Shown in pieces: positions 6,431 to 13,113 of a stretch of 13,408 nt of DNA; position 1 is the first letter of the stretch; each line of letters starts with the position of its first letter. The position numbers and the translations under genes are program-made. Under the pieces are notes generated by a model, which was given only the letters and a program-made list of their open reading frames with translations, searched no databases and was not told the origin of the DNA. Source of the DNA: Eubacterium sp. (GTDB lineage: Bacteria; Bacillota; Clostridia; Oscillospirales; Acutalibacteraceae); the NCBI GenBank assembly GCA_015655975.1, contig DVEP01000031.1, forward strand, positions 1 through 13,408. The letters are read 5' to 3'.

Positions 6431-6459
6431 ATTCTAACACAAAATACTGTTGTTATCAA
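6431..6459 (-). promoter_or_regulatory. yebC promoter
   Basis: On the minus strand TTGATA (6454-6459), a 17-base spacer and TAGAAT (6431-6436) match the vegetative consensus at ten of twelve positions. Transcription would start near 6425, about 30 bases before the start codon. It also shows that the upstream extension of the yebC reading frame is not translated. Confidence 0.7.
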
Positions 6460-6490
6460 GTATTATTATAATGTAAAACAAAATAAAATG

Positions 6491-6519
6491 TTGTAATATA
6501 AATAATAATGTGGTAAAAT
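6491..6519 (+). promoter_or_regulatory. Candidate glyA operon promoter
   Basis: TTGTAA (6491-6496), a 17-base spacer and TAAAAT (6514-6519) would start transcription near 6526, giving a leader of about 55 bases. That leader is too short for a glycine or folate riboswitch, and none is seen. The surroundings are very AT-rich, so confidence is moderate. Confidence 0.5.
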
Positions 6520-6580
6520 GCCTATATTATGTATATATTTCAGATATGCAAATTTAAGAGCGTTTAGAGGGGTAAATGTA

Positions 6581-7831
6581 ATGTATAATGATTATTTCGA
6601 TTCAATTTCACTTGTTAGAAAAGAAGACAGCGAAGTTGCAGACGCAATGGAACTTGAACTTAAAAGACAGCGCGATAATATAGAACTTATCGCGTCTGAA
6701 AACCTTGTTTCTCCGGCAGTTATGGCGGCTATGGGTTCAGTGCTTACAAACAAGTATGCAGAGGGGTTGCCGTCAAAGCGTTACTACGGCGGTTGTCAGT
6801 GCGTAGATATTGTTGAAAACATTGCCCGCGAAAGAGCATGCAAACTTTTCGGCGCAGACGCTGCAAATGTTCAGCCTCATTCAGGTGCGCAGGCAAATAC
6901 CGCAGTTTATTTTGCACTTCTTCAACCGGGCGACACGGTAATGGGTATGAGCCTTGACAACGGCGGACATTTAACTCACGGTTCACCTGTTAACATCAGC
7001 GGTAAATACTTCAATTTTGTTCCTTACGGTGTAAATGACGAGGGCTTTATCGACTACGATGCATTTGAAAAACAGGCTATGGAAGTTAAACCGAAACTTA
7101 TAGTTGCAGGCGCTTCTGCATATCCGAGAATTATAGATTTTGAAAGAATTTCTCAAATTGCAAAAAAAGTTGACGCTTTGTTTATGGTAGATATGGCGCA
7201 CATCGCAGGTCTTGTTGCAGCAGGACTTCATCCGTCGCCTGTACCGTATGCAGATATTGTTACAACTACAACTCACAAAACTCTCAGAGGTCCGAGAGGC
7301 GGACTTATTCTTATGAAAGAAGAGTTTGAAAAAGCAATCAATAAAGCTGTTTTCCCGGGTACTCAGGGCGGACCGCTTATGCACACAATCGCCGCTAAAG
7401 CAGTATGTTTCGGCGAAGCGCTTAAACCTGAATTTAAAGAGTATCAAAAGAGAGTTGTTGAAAATGCGCAGGCACTTGCAAAAGGCTTGACTTCAAGAGG
7501 ACTCAATCTTGTTTCGGGCGGTACTGACAATCATTTGATGCTTCTCAACCTTATCGGTACGGATGTTACAGGCAAAGAACTTGAACACAGACTTGACGAA
7601 GCTCACATTACACTCAACAAAAATACCGTACCAAACGAGCCTCTTTCTCCGTTTATCACAAGCGGTGTTCGTATCGGTACTCCTGCTGTTACAACAAGAG
7701 GACTCAACACAGAAGATATGGACAAGATTGCAGAGTTTATATACCTTGCGGTAACAGATTTTGAAAATAAAAAAGACTATATTACTGCAGGTGTTGAAGA
7801 AATCTGCAAAAAATATCCTCTTTACGAATAA
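6581..7831 (+). CDS. glyA: Serine hydroxymethyltransferase
   Basis: This PLP enzyme interconverts serine and tetrahydrofolate with glycine and methylene-tetrahydrofolate, feeding one-carbon metabolism in the cytoplasm. The 416-residue length is standard. IELIASENLVSPAV (about 34-47), LTNKYAEGLPSKRYYGG (55-71), and VDMAHIAGLVAAG (203-215, with Asp204 and His207 at the cofactor) are diagnostic. So is TTTTHKTLRGPRGG (228-241), which carries the Schiff-base Lys233. I place the start at ATG 6581, preceded by AGAGGGG, rather than at the upstream in-frame ATG 6518, which overlaps the promoter and lacks a ribosome binding site. It heads a five-gene plus-strand run with no terminator before the next gene. 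Confidence 0.97.
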   Translation: MYNDYFDSISLVRKEDSEVADAMELELKRQRDNIELIASENLVSPAVMAAMGSVLTNKYAEGLPSKRYYGGCQCVDIVENIARERACKLFGADAANVQPHSGAQANTAVYFALLQPGDTVMGMSLDNGGHLTHGSPVNISGKYFNFVPYGVNDEGFIDYDAFEKQAMEVKPKLIVAGASAYPRIIDFERISQIAKKVDALFMVDMAHIAGLVAAGLHPSPVPYADIVTTTTHKTLRGPRGGLILMKEEFEKAINKAVFPGTQGGPLMHTIAAKAVCFGEALKPEFKEYQKRVVENAQALAKGLTSRGLNLVSGGTDNHLMLLNLIGTDVTGKELEHRLDEAHITLNKNTVPNEPLSPFITSGVRIGTPAVTTRGLNTEDMDKIAEFIYLAVTDFENKKDYITAGVEEICKKYPLYE

Positions 7832-7887
7832 TCAGAAAAGGATGATTTAAAATAAAAGCGTTTTTAATTGATGTTTTAAAATTCTTT

Positions 7888-8958
7888 TTGAAAATTATTT
7901 ATGCTCCGATTAAATTGTTTAAAACAAAAAACAGAATAGTTTATTTATCAAGACAGTCGAATGAAAAATCTCTCGATATGATTTTGCTTGAAAAACAAAT
8001 TGCAAATCTAAGCCCTGAAACACAACAGGTTTTCAGACTTAAAATGATTGACGATGACTTTAGTTCAAAGTTCAAATATTGCTTTCATTTGATTGGGGAT
8101 ATGTACTTTTTGGCAACTTCAAAAGTTGCAATTTGCGATACCTATTCTATACCTGTTTCTTGTTTGAAACACAAAAAAAGTCTCAAAGTCATTCAACTTT
8201 GGCATGCGCTCGGCGCAGTTAAAAAGTTTGGCTTGCAGTCGCTGGGTACAAAAGAGGGCAGAGACCCGAAAATCAGCAAAGCTATGTGTATGCACCAAAA
8301 CTATGACTATGTTATAGCGCCGTCTAAAAAATCGGCTTTGTTTTACGCAGAGGCTTTCGGCTGTGAAAAGTCGAAAATCAAGATTTCTTCTTTGCCTCAC
8401 ATTGACTATTTACTTGACCGTGAGAACAGTAAAAGCAAAGAGTTTTTTGAACAAAACCCCGATTGTACTGCTAAAAAAACGGTACTTTATCTGCCTACTT
8501 TCAGAGATAGGGAAGAGTATATTGCAAACGAGTTGAAAATTGCGTTTGAAGACGACGACAGCCTTCGTTTGATAATACGGTCGCACCCTTTGAGCAAAGT
8601 TTTTGGTGACGATAAGTACAGTTACAAAGGCGAGTTTTCTACTTTTGATTTAATTAAAATTGCAGACTACATCATTACAGACTATTCTGCCTGCGCTTTT
8701 GAAGCCGCAGTTTTGATGAAACCGCTGTACTTTTTTGTGCCGGACTATGACATATACCAAAAAGAACGCGGTTTAAATATTGACTTGAAATCAGAAATGG
8801 GTTTTGCCGTTTTTGAAAATTCTCAGTCGCTTTACGAAGCGGTTAAGTCAAAACCGTACGATTTTGATAAGTTGTACAAGTTTAAGTCGGACTATGTGGA
8901 AAATACGAAGTCAAACAATGCAGAAGTTTTGGCTAAATTTGTTGTTTCACTTTTATAA
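7888..8958 (+). CDS. CDP-glycerol glycerophosphotransferase family protein (TagB/TagF-like)
   Basis: The protein transfers glycerol phosphate, or a related polyol phosphate, from a CDP-activated donor. From TTG 7888 it has 356 residues with QLWHALGAVKKFG (103-115), VIAPSKKSALFYAEAFG (142-158), LYLPTFRD (200-207), IIRSHP (229-234) and YIITDYSACAFEAAVLMKP (261-279). These are the ordered motifs of the TagB/TagF GT-B fold. The SRQSNEKSLD segment (21-30) is typical of the subgroup. TTG 7888 has no ribosome binding site. The frame is open to 7846, and AAGGATGAT (7838-7846) is well placed for an ATA codon at 7852, which would add twelve residues (IKAFLIDVLKFF). It lies between glyA and tagD. A first-unit primase or a short polymerase are both possible. 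Confidence 0.85.
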   Translation: MKIIYAPIKLFKTKNRIVYLSRQSNEKSLDMILLEKQIANLSPETQQVFRLKMIDDDFSSKFKYCFHLIGDMYFLATSKVAICDTYSIPVSCLKHKKSLKVIQLWHALGAVKKFGLQSLGTKEGRDPKISKAMCMHQNYDYVIAPSKKSALFYAEAFGCEKSKIKISSLPHIDYLLDRENSKSKEFFEQNPDCTAKKTVLYLPTFRDREEYIANELKIAFEDDDSLRLIIRSHPLSKVFGDDKYSYKGEFSTFDLIKIADYIITDYSACAFEAAVLMKPLYFFVPDYDIYQKERGLNIDLKSEMGFAVFENSQSLYEAVKSKPYDFDKLYKFKSDYVENTKSNNAEVLAKFVVSLL

Positions 8959-8983
8959 GTTTTAAATTAAGGAGTTCTTTAAA

Positions 8984-9424
8984 ATGAAAAGAGTTTTAAC
9001 CTACGGTACATTTGACCTTCTTCATTACGGTCATATCAATATTTTGAAAAGAGCAAAGCAACTCGGAGACTATTTGGTTGTTGCTTTATCTACCGACGAG
9101 TTCAATGAAAGCAAGGGCAAAAAAGCATATCACAACTATGAAACAAGAAAGAAGATGCTTGAAGCAATCAGATATGTTGACCTTGTTATTCCCGAAAATA
9201 ATTGGGAACAAAAGATTGACGATGTTAAAAACTATCATATTGACACTGTTGTGATGGGTTCGGACTGGGCAGGAAGCGACAAGTTTGACTATCTCAAAGA
9301 CTACTGCGAAGTTGTTTTTCTTGAGCGTACTCCGGGTATATCTACAAGTATGATTAAACACGATTTGGGTCTTATTGACGCGATAAACGGTGTTGACCAA
9401 CTTCCCGAATCTAAAAAGGACTGA
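8984..9424 (+). CDS. tagD: Glycerol-3-phosphate cytidylyltransferase
   Basis: This enzyme makes CDP-glycerol from CTP and sn-glycerol 3-phosphate, the donor for glycerol-phosphate polymers such as wall teichoic acid, in the cytoplasm. The 146 residues include YGTFDLLHYGHIN (7-19) with the nucleotidyltransferase HxGH at 14-17, MGSDWAG (91-97) and RTPGISTS (115-122), matching the RTxGISTT loop that binds nucleotide. It is slightly longer than B. subtilis TagD because of a C-terminal tail ending in PESKKD. It starts at ATG 8984 with TTAAGGAG upstream. The glycerophosphotransferase genes on both sides are its natural partners, and the next one starts only two bases after its stop. Confidence 0.95.
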   Translation: MKRVLTYGTFDLLHYGHINILKRAKQLGDYLVVALSTDEFNESKGKKAYHNYETRKKMLEAIRYVDLVIPENNWEQKIDDVKNYHIDTVVMGSDWAGSDKFDYLKDYCEVVFLERTPGISTSMIKHDLGLIDAINGVDQLPESKKD

Positions 9425-9426
9425 CT

Positions 9427-10662
9427 ATGAAAAGTTTGAAAAAATTTTTAAACAGAGTCATTGAAAAAAGCCTTGTACTGCGAAAGAGTGCAAGGCTTGT
9501 GCGCTATGTGGCAGGAAAAATTAAATATGCAGTTTGCACCTTTTCTGTCAAAACAGAAAAAGACTGCGTTATTTTTGCGTCTTTTAACGGTAAATCATAT
9601 TGCGACAGTCCGAAAGCAATTTACAACTATTTAAAAGAGAACAACAGACATCTACAGTTTGTATGGGCTTTTTTCGATGTTGAAAAGTATGCGTTTTTAC
9701 AAGATGAGAGAACAAAAGTTGTAAAGTTTGGTTCAAAACAGTTTTTTAAGTGTTTAAAAAAGTCGAAATATTGGGTTTTCAATTCTATGATTTACGACTA
9801 TGTAAAACCTACTGACGAACAGGTATATGTTCAGTGCTGGCATGGTACACCGCTTAAAAAAATCGGCTGCGATTTAAAATATACGGACAACGCTATGAAC
9901 AGTATAGAAGAAGTACGCAAAAAGTACAAAACCGACGCTGAAAAGTTTAAGTACCTTATTGCGCCGTCGGATTTTGCCGCAGAAAAGTTCAAAACCTGTT
10001 GGGATTTGAAAGCGTTAAATCGCGAAAATGCGGTTGTTACAACAGGGTACCCGAGAAATGACTTCTTAAAAAAATTTACATCGGCAGATGTTTTGAAAAT
10101 AAAGAAATCTTTGAATATTGCTTTAGACAAAAAGGTCGTTTTGTACGCACCTACATGGCGTGATAATGAGCATAACGAAGACGGATATTCATTTTCATTG
10201 CCTGTAAATTTTGATGAACTGCAAAAATCACTTTCTGATGAATATGTGATTTTGTTCAGGGCGCACTATCTTGTGGCTTCTGTTTTTGATTTTGAAAAAT
10301 ACAGAGGCTTTGTATATAATGTTTCAGATTATGATGATATAAATGAGTTGTATGTTGTTTCCGATTTGCTCATTACAGACTATTCGAGCGTGTTTTTTGA
10401 CTACGCAAATTTGAAAAGGCCTATTTTGTTTTATATGTACGACCTGGAAAAGTACAGGGACGAAATCAGAGGCTTTTATATAGGACTTGACGAATTGCCG
10501 GGAAAAATCATAGAGGATGAAAAATTGTTGTGTAATGAAATCAGAAACTCTGTGAACAACTTTGAATATTCGAAAAAATACGAATTGTTTAATCAAAAGT
10601 TCAATAGTCTTGACGACGGAAATGCGTCTTCTCGCGTGGCAGAAATTATGTTGGAGGAATAA
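9427..10662 (+). CDS. CDP-glycerol glycerophosphotransferase (TagB/TagF-like)
   Basis: This 411-residue enzyme is expected to use CDP-glycerol from the preceding TagD to add glycerol phosphate units at the membrane face. The N-terminus is basic and amphipathic (1-35), fitting membrane association. Core motifs are VQCWHGTPLKKIG (135-147), YLIAPSDFAAEKF (176-188), LYAPTWRD (239-246), ILFRAHY (275-281) and LLITDYSSVFFDY (314-326), followed by RPILFYMYDLEKYRDE (331-346). This is the classic TagF catalytic domain. Full B. subtilis TagF is about 740 residues, so this is a short form close to TagB in length; primase and polymerase cannot be separated from sequence alone. It starts at ATG 9427 with AAAAAGGA inside the end of tagD, implying translational coupling. 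It ends two bases before the aminotransferase. Confidence 0.92.
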   Translation: MKSLKKFLNRVIEKSLVLRKSARLVRYVAGKIKYAVCTFSVKTEKDCVIFASFNGKSYCDSPKAIYNYLKENNRHLQFVWAFFDVEKYAFLQDERTKVVKFGSKQFFKCLKKSKYWVFNSMIYDYVKPTDEQVYVQCWHGTPLKKIGCDLKYTDNAMNSIEEVRKKYKTDAEKFKYLIAPSDFAAEKFKTCWDLKALNRENAVVTTGYPRNDFLKKFTSADVLKIKKSLNIALDKKVVLYAPTWRDNEHNEDGYSFSLPVNFDELQKSLSDEYVILFRAHYLVASVFDFEKYRGFVYNVSDYDDINELYVVSDLLITDYSSVFFDYANLKRPILFYMYDLEKYRDEIRGFYIGLDELPGKIIEDEKLLCNEIRNSVNNFEYSKKYELFNQKFNSLDDGNASSRVAEIMLEE

Positions 10663-10664
10663 AT

Positions 10665-11852
10665 ATGGAATATGTATTTTCAAATAAAATATCTTCGCTT
10701 GCTCCGTCAGCGATAAGAGAAATATTAAAAGCAACATCAAGTCCGAACATCATTCCCTTTGCTGCAGGAAATCCCGCACCCGACGCTTTTCCTGTTGAAG
10801 AAGTCAGAAAAATAACGAAAAACATTTTGGATAACAATCCTATTGAGGCTTTGCAATACGGCGTTACGGAAGGTTATGCGCCTTTGCGTGAAAGCGTGAC
10901 AGATATGGTTGCGAAAAGGGAAAATATCGGCAAAAGTTTTGACACTACACTCATAGTTTCGGGCGCTACGCAAGTGATGGATTTGTTAACGAAAGTTCTT
11001 TGCAATGAGGGAGATATTGTTGTCTGTGAAAATCCGTCTTTTATCGGTTCGCTCAACTGCTTCCGTTCCTACGGTTGTAAACTTTGCGGTGTAGATGTCG
11101 AATCTGACGGTATGAATGTTGATATGCTTGAAACGGTTTTGAAAGAAAATGAAAATGTCAAGTTTATTTACACTATTCCGAACTTCCAAAATCCTTCAGG
11201 CGCAACTATGAGCCTTGAAAAAAGAAAAGCGGTTTATGAACTCGCTAAGAAATATAATGTTATTATATTAGAAGACAACCCTTACGGAGAACTTCGTGTG
11301 AGCGGAGAAAAATTGCCGTCAATCAAAAGTTTTGACGATGAGGGAATAGTTGTTTACGCAGGCTCGTTTTCCAAAATTTTATCGCCGGGTTTAAGAGTTG
11401 CCTATGCAGTAGCGCCAAAAGAGATTGTCGCAAAAATGACTGTCGGCAAACAGGCTGAAGATGTGCATACGCCTATGTTAAATCAAATGATTGTCAACGA
11501 GTGGCTTAATAACTATGATATAAATGCGCATATAGATAAAATTAGAAAAATTTATAGAGAAAAACTCAACCTGATGTGCGATTTGATTGATGAAAAGTTG
11601 TTTGACTTTTTTGACTATGTAAAACCAAGCGGCGGACTTTTTGTCTGGTGCAGTTTGCCTGAAAAAGTCAATATGCTTGACTTCGTACAAAAGGCAATAG
11701 AAAACAATGTTGCGGTTGTTCCCGGTACTGCTTTCTTGACAGATGAAAATATGATAAGTAATAACATTAGGTTAAATTTTTCTACTCCGAGCAATGAAAA
11801 AATAGTCGCAGGAGTTGAAGCGCTTGAAATAACTGCAAAGAGTCTGTTTTAA
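10665..11852 (+). CDS. PLP-dependent class I/II aminotransferase (2-aminoadipate/LysN or ARO8-like group)
   Basis: The 395-residue enzyme has the fold-type I layout. FAAGNPAPDAFP (32-43) lies near the substrate site, followed by LQYGVTEGYAPLRE (63-76). FQNPSG (174-179) carries the PLP-contacting Asn176, and EDNPYGE (203-209) carries Asp204 and Tyr207. YAGSFSKILSPGLRVAY (231-247) contains the Schiff-base Lys237 and Arg244, and IRLNFSTP near 369-376 contains the carboxylate-binding Arg. The MocR DNA-binding domain is absent, so it is a stand-alone enzyme. The group transfers amino groups from aminoadipate, aromatic or branched-chain amino acids; the substrate is not determinable here. It starts at ATG 10665 with GGAGG inside the end of the glycerophosphotransferase gene, so the two are tightly coupled. 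No link to polymer synthesis is obvious beyond co-transcription. Confidence 0.92.
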   Translation: MEYVFSNKISSLAPSAIREILKATSSPNIIPFAAGNPAPDAFPVEEVRKITKNILDNNPIEALQYGVTEGYAPLRESVTDMVAKRENIGKSFDTTLIVSGATQVMDLLTKVLCNEGDIVVCENPSFIGSLNCFRSYGCKLCGVDVESDGMNVDMLETVLKENENVKFIYTIPNFQNPSGATMSLEKRKAVYELAKKYNVIILEDNPYGELRVSGEKLPSIKSFDDEGIVVYAGSFSKILSPGLRVAYAVAPKEIVAKMTVGKQAEDVHTPMLNQMIVNEWLNNYDINAHIDKIRKIYREKLNLMCDLIDEKLFDFFDYVKPSGGLFVWCSLPEKVNMLDFVQKAIENNVAVVPGTAFLTDENMISNNIRLNFSTPSNEKIVAGVEALEITAKSLF

Positions 11853-12005
11853 AACGCAGCGGTACAAATGAAAACTACTCCATTTATAGACACTCAGTCT
11901 GTTTTTAAACGGGTTTTGAACGATTTTAAGAACAGTTTTTACTTTGTTTTCTTTTTGTTAATAAAATTCTATAAATGTGTTAATCTTTATTGTTTATATT
12001 GTAAG

Positions 12006-12097
12006 AGCAGTAAGAAGTAATTGATTATTAGTTTTTCATTAGTACCTCCTTTAATAATGAAACCGAAAAGCGTGCCGATGGGCACGCTTTTTTGGTT
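12006..12097 (+). ncRNA. Candidate small RNA with a CCUCC-containing loop and intrinsic terminator
   Basis: An eight-pair stem (TTTCATTA 12034-12041 with TAATGAAA 12055-12062) presents a 13-base loop containing ACCTCCTTT, complementary to a consensus ribosome binding site. A GC-rich terminator follows at once. A possible -10, TATATT (11995-12000), lies about six bases upstream of the proposed start, but no convincing -35 is seen. C-rich unpaired loops that bind ribosome binding sites are a known design of Firmicutes regulatory RNAs. This one is inferred from structure only. It may instead be simply the 3' end of the aminotransferase transcript. Confidence 0.35.
12066..12093 (+). terminator. 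Strong intrinsic terminator
   Basis: AAAAGCGTGCC (12066-12076) pairs with GGCACGCTTTT (12081-12091) around a four-base loop, and six T follow the GC stem. AACC and GGTT extend the dyad outside. It ends either the aminotransferase operon or the small RNA candidate, ahead of the tRNA promoter. The A-run on the left could also let it act on the minus strand. Confidence 0.85.
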
Positions 12098-12142
12098 AAA
12101 AAAACAGTTTTAAAAATAATATAAAAAAATTCAAAAAAAGTA

Positions 12143-12171
12143 TTGACAAATCAGAAATGTTCTGTTATTAT
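12143..12171 (+). promoter_or_regulatory. tRNA cluster promoter
   Basis: An exact TTGACA (12143-12148) is followed after 17 bases by TATTAT (12166-12171); an exact TATAAT also occurs three bases further on. Transcription would start near 12178, about 26 bases before the first tRNA. The short leader contains a GTCGC/GCGAC stem (12179-12183 with 12194-12198). Confidence 0.8.
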
Positions 12172-12203
12172 AATATCCGTCGCTGAGGTAAAGGCGACAC
12201 CGT

Positions 12204-12279
12204 GGGAGCATAGCTCAGCTGGGAGAGCATCTGCCTTACAAGCAGAGGGTCACAGGTTCGAGCCCTGTTGTTCCCACCA
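12204..12279 (+). tRNA. tRNA-Val (anticodon TAC)
   Basis: The 76-base gene folds into a full cloverleaf. The acceptor GGGAGCA pairs with TGTTCCC, the anticodon stem TCTGC/GCAGA encloses CTTACAA, and the T arm is CACAG-GTTCGAG-CCCTG-like. CCA is encoded. It is first in the five-gene cluster and lies about 26 bases after the predicted transcription start. Confidence 0.97.
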
Positions 12280-12284
12280 CAAAT

Positions 12285-12361
12285 GGCCCGGTAGTTCAGT
12301 TGGTTAGAACGCTAGCCTGTCACGCTAGAGGTCGACGGTTCGAACCCGTTCCGGGTCGCCA
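12285..12361 (+). tRNA. tRNA-Asp (anticodon GTC)
   Basis: The acceptor GGCCCGG pairs with CCGGGTC (one G-T pair). The anticodon loop is CTGTCAC, the discriminator base is G and CCA is encoded. The length of 77 bases is usual for tRNA-Asp. It follows tRNA-Val by five bases. Confidence 0.97.
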
Positions 12362-12366
12362 TTTGT

Positions 12367-12442
<76 letters not shown>

Positions 12443-12448
12443 TATTTT

Positions 12449-12524
12449 GCGGATGTAGCTCATCTGGTAGAGCGCCACCTTGCCAAGGTGGAGGTAGCGG
12501 GTTCGAGCCCCGTCATCCGCTCCA
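12449..12524 (+). tRNA. tRNA-Gly (anticodon GCC)
   Basis: The acceptor GCGGATG pairs with CATCCGC. CCACC/GGTGG encloses the anticodon loop TTGCCAA, the T arm is GCGGG/CCCGT-like, the discriminator is T and CCA is encoded. A terminator-like hairpin begins four bases after its end. Confidence 0.97.
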
Positions 12525-12527
12525 TCG

Positions 12528-12559
12528 GACTCTTAAATATATTTTTAAGAGTCTATTTT
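12528..12559 (+). terminator. Terminator-like hairpin inside the tRNA cluster
   Basis: GACTCTTAAA (12528-12537) pairs perfectly with TTTAAGAGTC (12544-12553) around a six-base loop and is followed by TATTTTTAAAA. It separates tRNA-Gly from tRNA-Cys. No clear promoter fits in the 13 bases before tRNA-Cys, so tRNA-Cys would depend on read-through. Confidence 0.6.
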
Positions 12560-12572
12560 TAAAATAGGATAC

Positions 12573-12647
12573 GGCACCATAGCCAAGTGGTAAGGCAGAG
12601 CTCTGCAAAAGCTTTACGCCCCAGTTCAAATCTGGGTGGTGCCTCCA
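12573..12647 (+). tRNA. tRNA-Cys (anticodon GCA)
   Basis: The acceptor GGCACCA pairs with TGGTGCC. GAGCT/AGCTT encloses the anticodon loop CTGCAAA, the T arm is CCCAG-TTCAAAT-CTGGG, the discriminator is T and CCA is encoded. The 75-base length is normal. It is the last gene of the cluster, four bases before a terminator. Confidence 0.97.
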
Positions 12648-12650
12648 GCA

Positions 12651-12681
12651 AGACAGGTACATTTTGTATCTGTCTTTTTTT
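12651..12681 (+). terminator. Terminator of the tRNA cluster
   Basis: AGACAGGTACA (12651-12661) pairs with TGTATCTGTCT (12665-12675) with one G-T pair and a three-base loop, followed by a run of seven T. It is a strong intrinsic terminator directly after tRNA-Cys. Confidence 0.9.
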
Positions 12682-12713
12682 GTACCAAAAAATGTACTTC
12701 TCTTTTTGTTTTG

Positions 12714-12741
12714 TTGATTATTATTTTTGTTGTGATAAAAT
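12714..12741 (+). promoter_or_regulatory. Candidate promoter for the two small membrane-protein genes
   Basis: TTGATT (12714-12719), a 16-base spacer and TAAAAT (12736-12741) lie about 50 bases upstream of ATG 12795. The local sequence is AT-rich, so this is a moderate match only. Confidence 0.4.
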
Positions 12742-12794
12742 CAATATATAAACAATTCTTTTAAAATCTTTTGAAAATTTTTTGGGGGGACAGT

Positions 12795-12941
12795 ATGGGA
12801 TATGTATTAGTATTTTTGCTTATTATCGGCGCTGTTTACGGTCTGCTCGGAGGTAATAAAAATAACATTCCAAATAGAGATGCTTCGGACGAAGATATTG
12901 TTGACTATGTCACTTTTTTCGGCAATCGAGATGACAAATGA
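12795..12941 (+). CDS. 48-residue single-span membrane protein
   Basis: The gene starts at ATG 12795, just after a G-rich stretch (GGGGGGA, 12784-12790) that can serve as ribosome binding site, and ends at TGA 12941. Residues about 3-20 (YVLVFLLIIGAVYGLLGG) form one hydrophobic span. The remaining 28 residues are polar and acidic, with DASDEDIVDY in the middle, and probably form a short soluble tail. I recognise no family. It lies after the tRNA terminator with its own candidate promoter, and 49 bases before a second small hydrophobic ORF, so the two may be co-transcribed. Confidence 0.5.
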   Translation: MGYVLVFLLIIGAVYGLLGGNKNNIPNRDASDEDIVDYVTFFGNRDDK

Positions 12942-12990
12942 CATAGGTATTTGAGAATACAATAAATTGTGAATTTAAGGAGTAATTAAT

Positions 12991-13113
12991 GTGGATTGGT
13001 TAATATGTATGGCGGCTGCTACGCTCATGACTGCAACAGAGATGATTTGCTACAAGTTGACGCTTTTCAGTCAGTTTTTTGAAGTCTTTAGCTACATTAA
13101 TATAATGTTTTGA
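12991..13113 (+). CDS. 40-residue hydrophobic protein (uncertain)
   Basis: The reading frame from GTG 12991 to TGA 13113 gives a short hydrophobic peptide beginning MDWLICMAAATLMTATEM and ending in FSYINIMF. AAGGAG (12977-12982) stands eight bases before the GTG, which is the main support. An overlapping ATG at 12989 in another frame stops after four codons. No family is recognised. A longer minus-strand frame (13000-13188) overlaps it but lacks a ribosome binding site, so I prefer the plus-strand reading. Confidence 0.35.
   Translation: MDWLICMAAATLMTATEMICYKLTLFSQFFEVFSYINIMF

Larger units (their letters stand above)
11853..12142. other. Non-coding stretch after the aminotransferase
   Basis: No protein gene is visible. 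There is only a weak hairpin soon after the stop (AGAC/GTCT with five T, near 11890-11908), so the operon may run on to the strong terminator at 12066-12093. The section from about 12006 to 12097 is a small RNA candidate, listed separately. The remainder is AT-rich with no clear structure. Confidence 0.5.

Noticed and set aside
6394..6459. 22-residue N-terminal extension of yebC
   Set aside because: The family hallmark starts at the internal ATG 6393, which has an ideal ribosome binding site. The extension overlaps the promoter at 6431-6459.
6518..6580. 21-residue N-terminal extension of glyA
   Set aside because: ATG 6518 falls within the candidate -10 region and has no ribosome binding site; ATG 6581 gives the normal family length.
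6460..6580. Riboswitch ahead of glyA
   Set aside because: The divergent gap is only about 120 bases and holds both promoters; no glycine or folate aptamer elements are seen.
7842..7850. ATG ATT TAA mini-ORF before the glycerophosphotransferase
   Set aside because: It overlaps the ribosome binding site and encodes only two residues; probably chance.
12034..12062. Remnant of a 16S rRNA 3' end because of ACCTCCTTT
   Set aside because: The flanking bases do not match the conserved GGATC and upstream helix 45 sequence, so it is not a ribosomal remnant.
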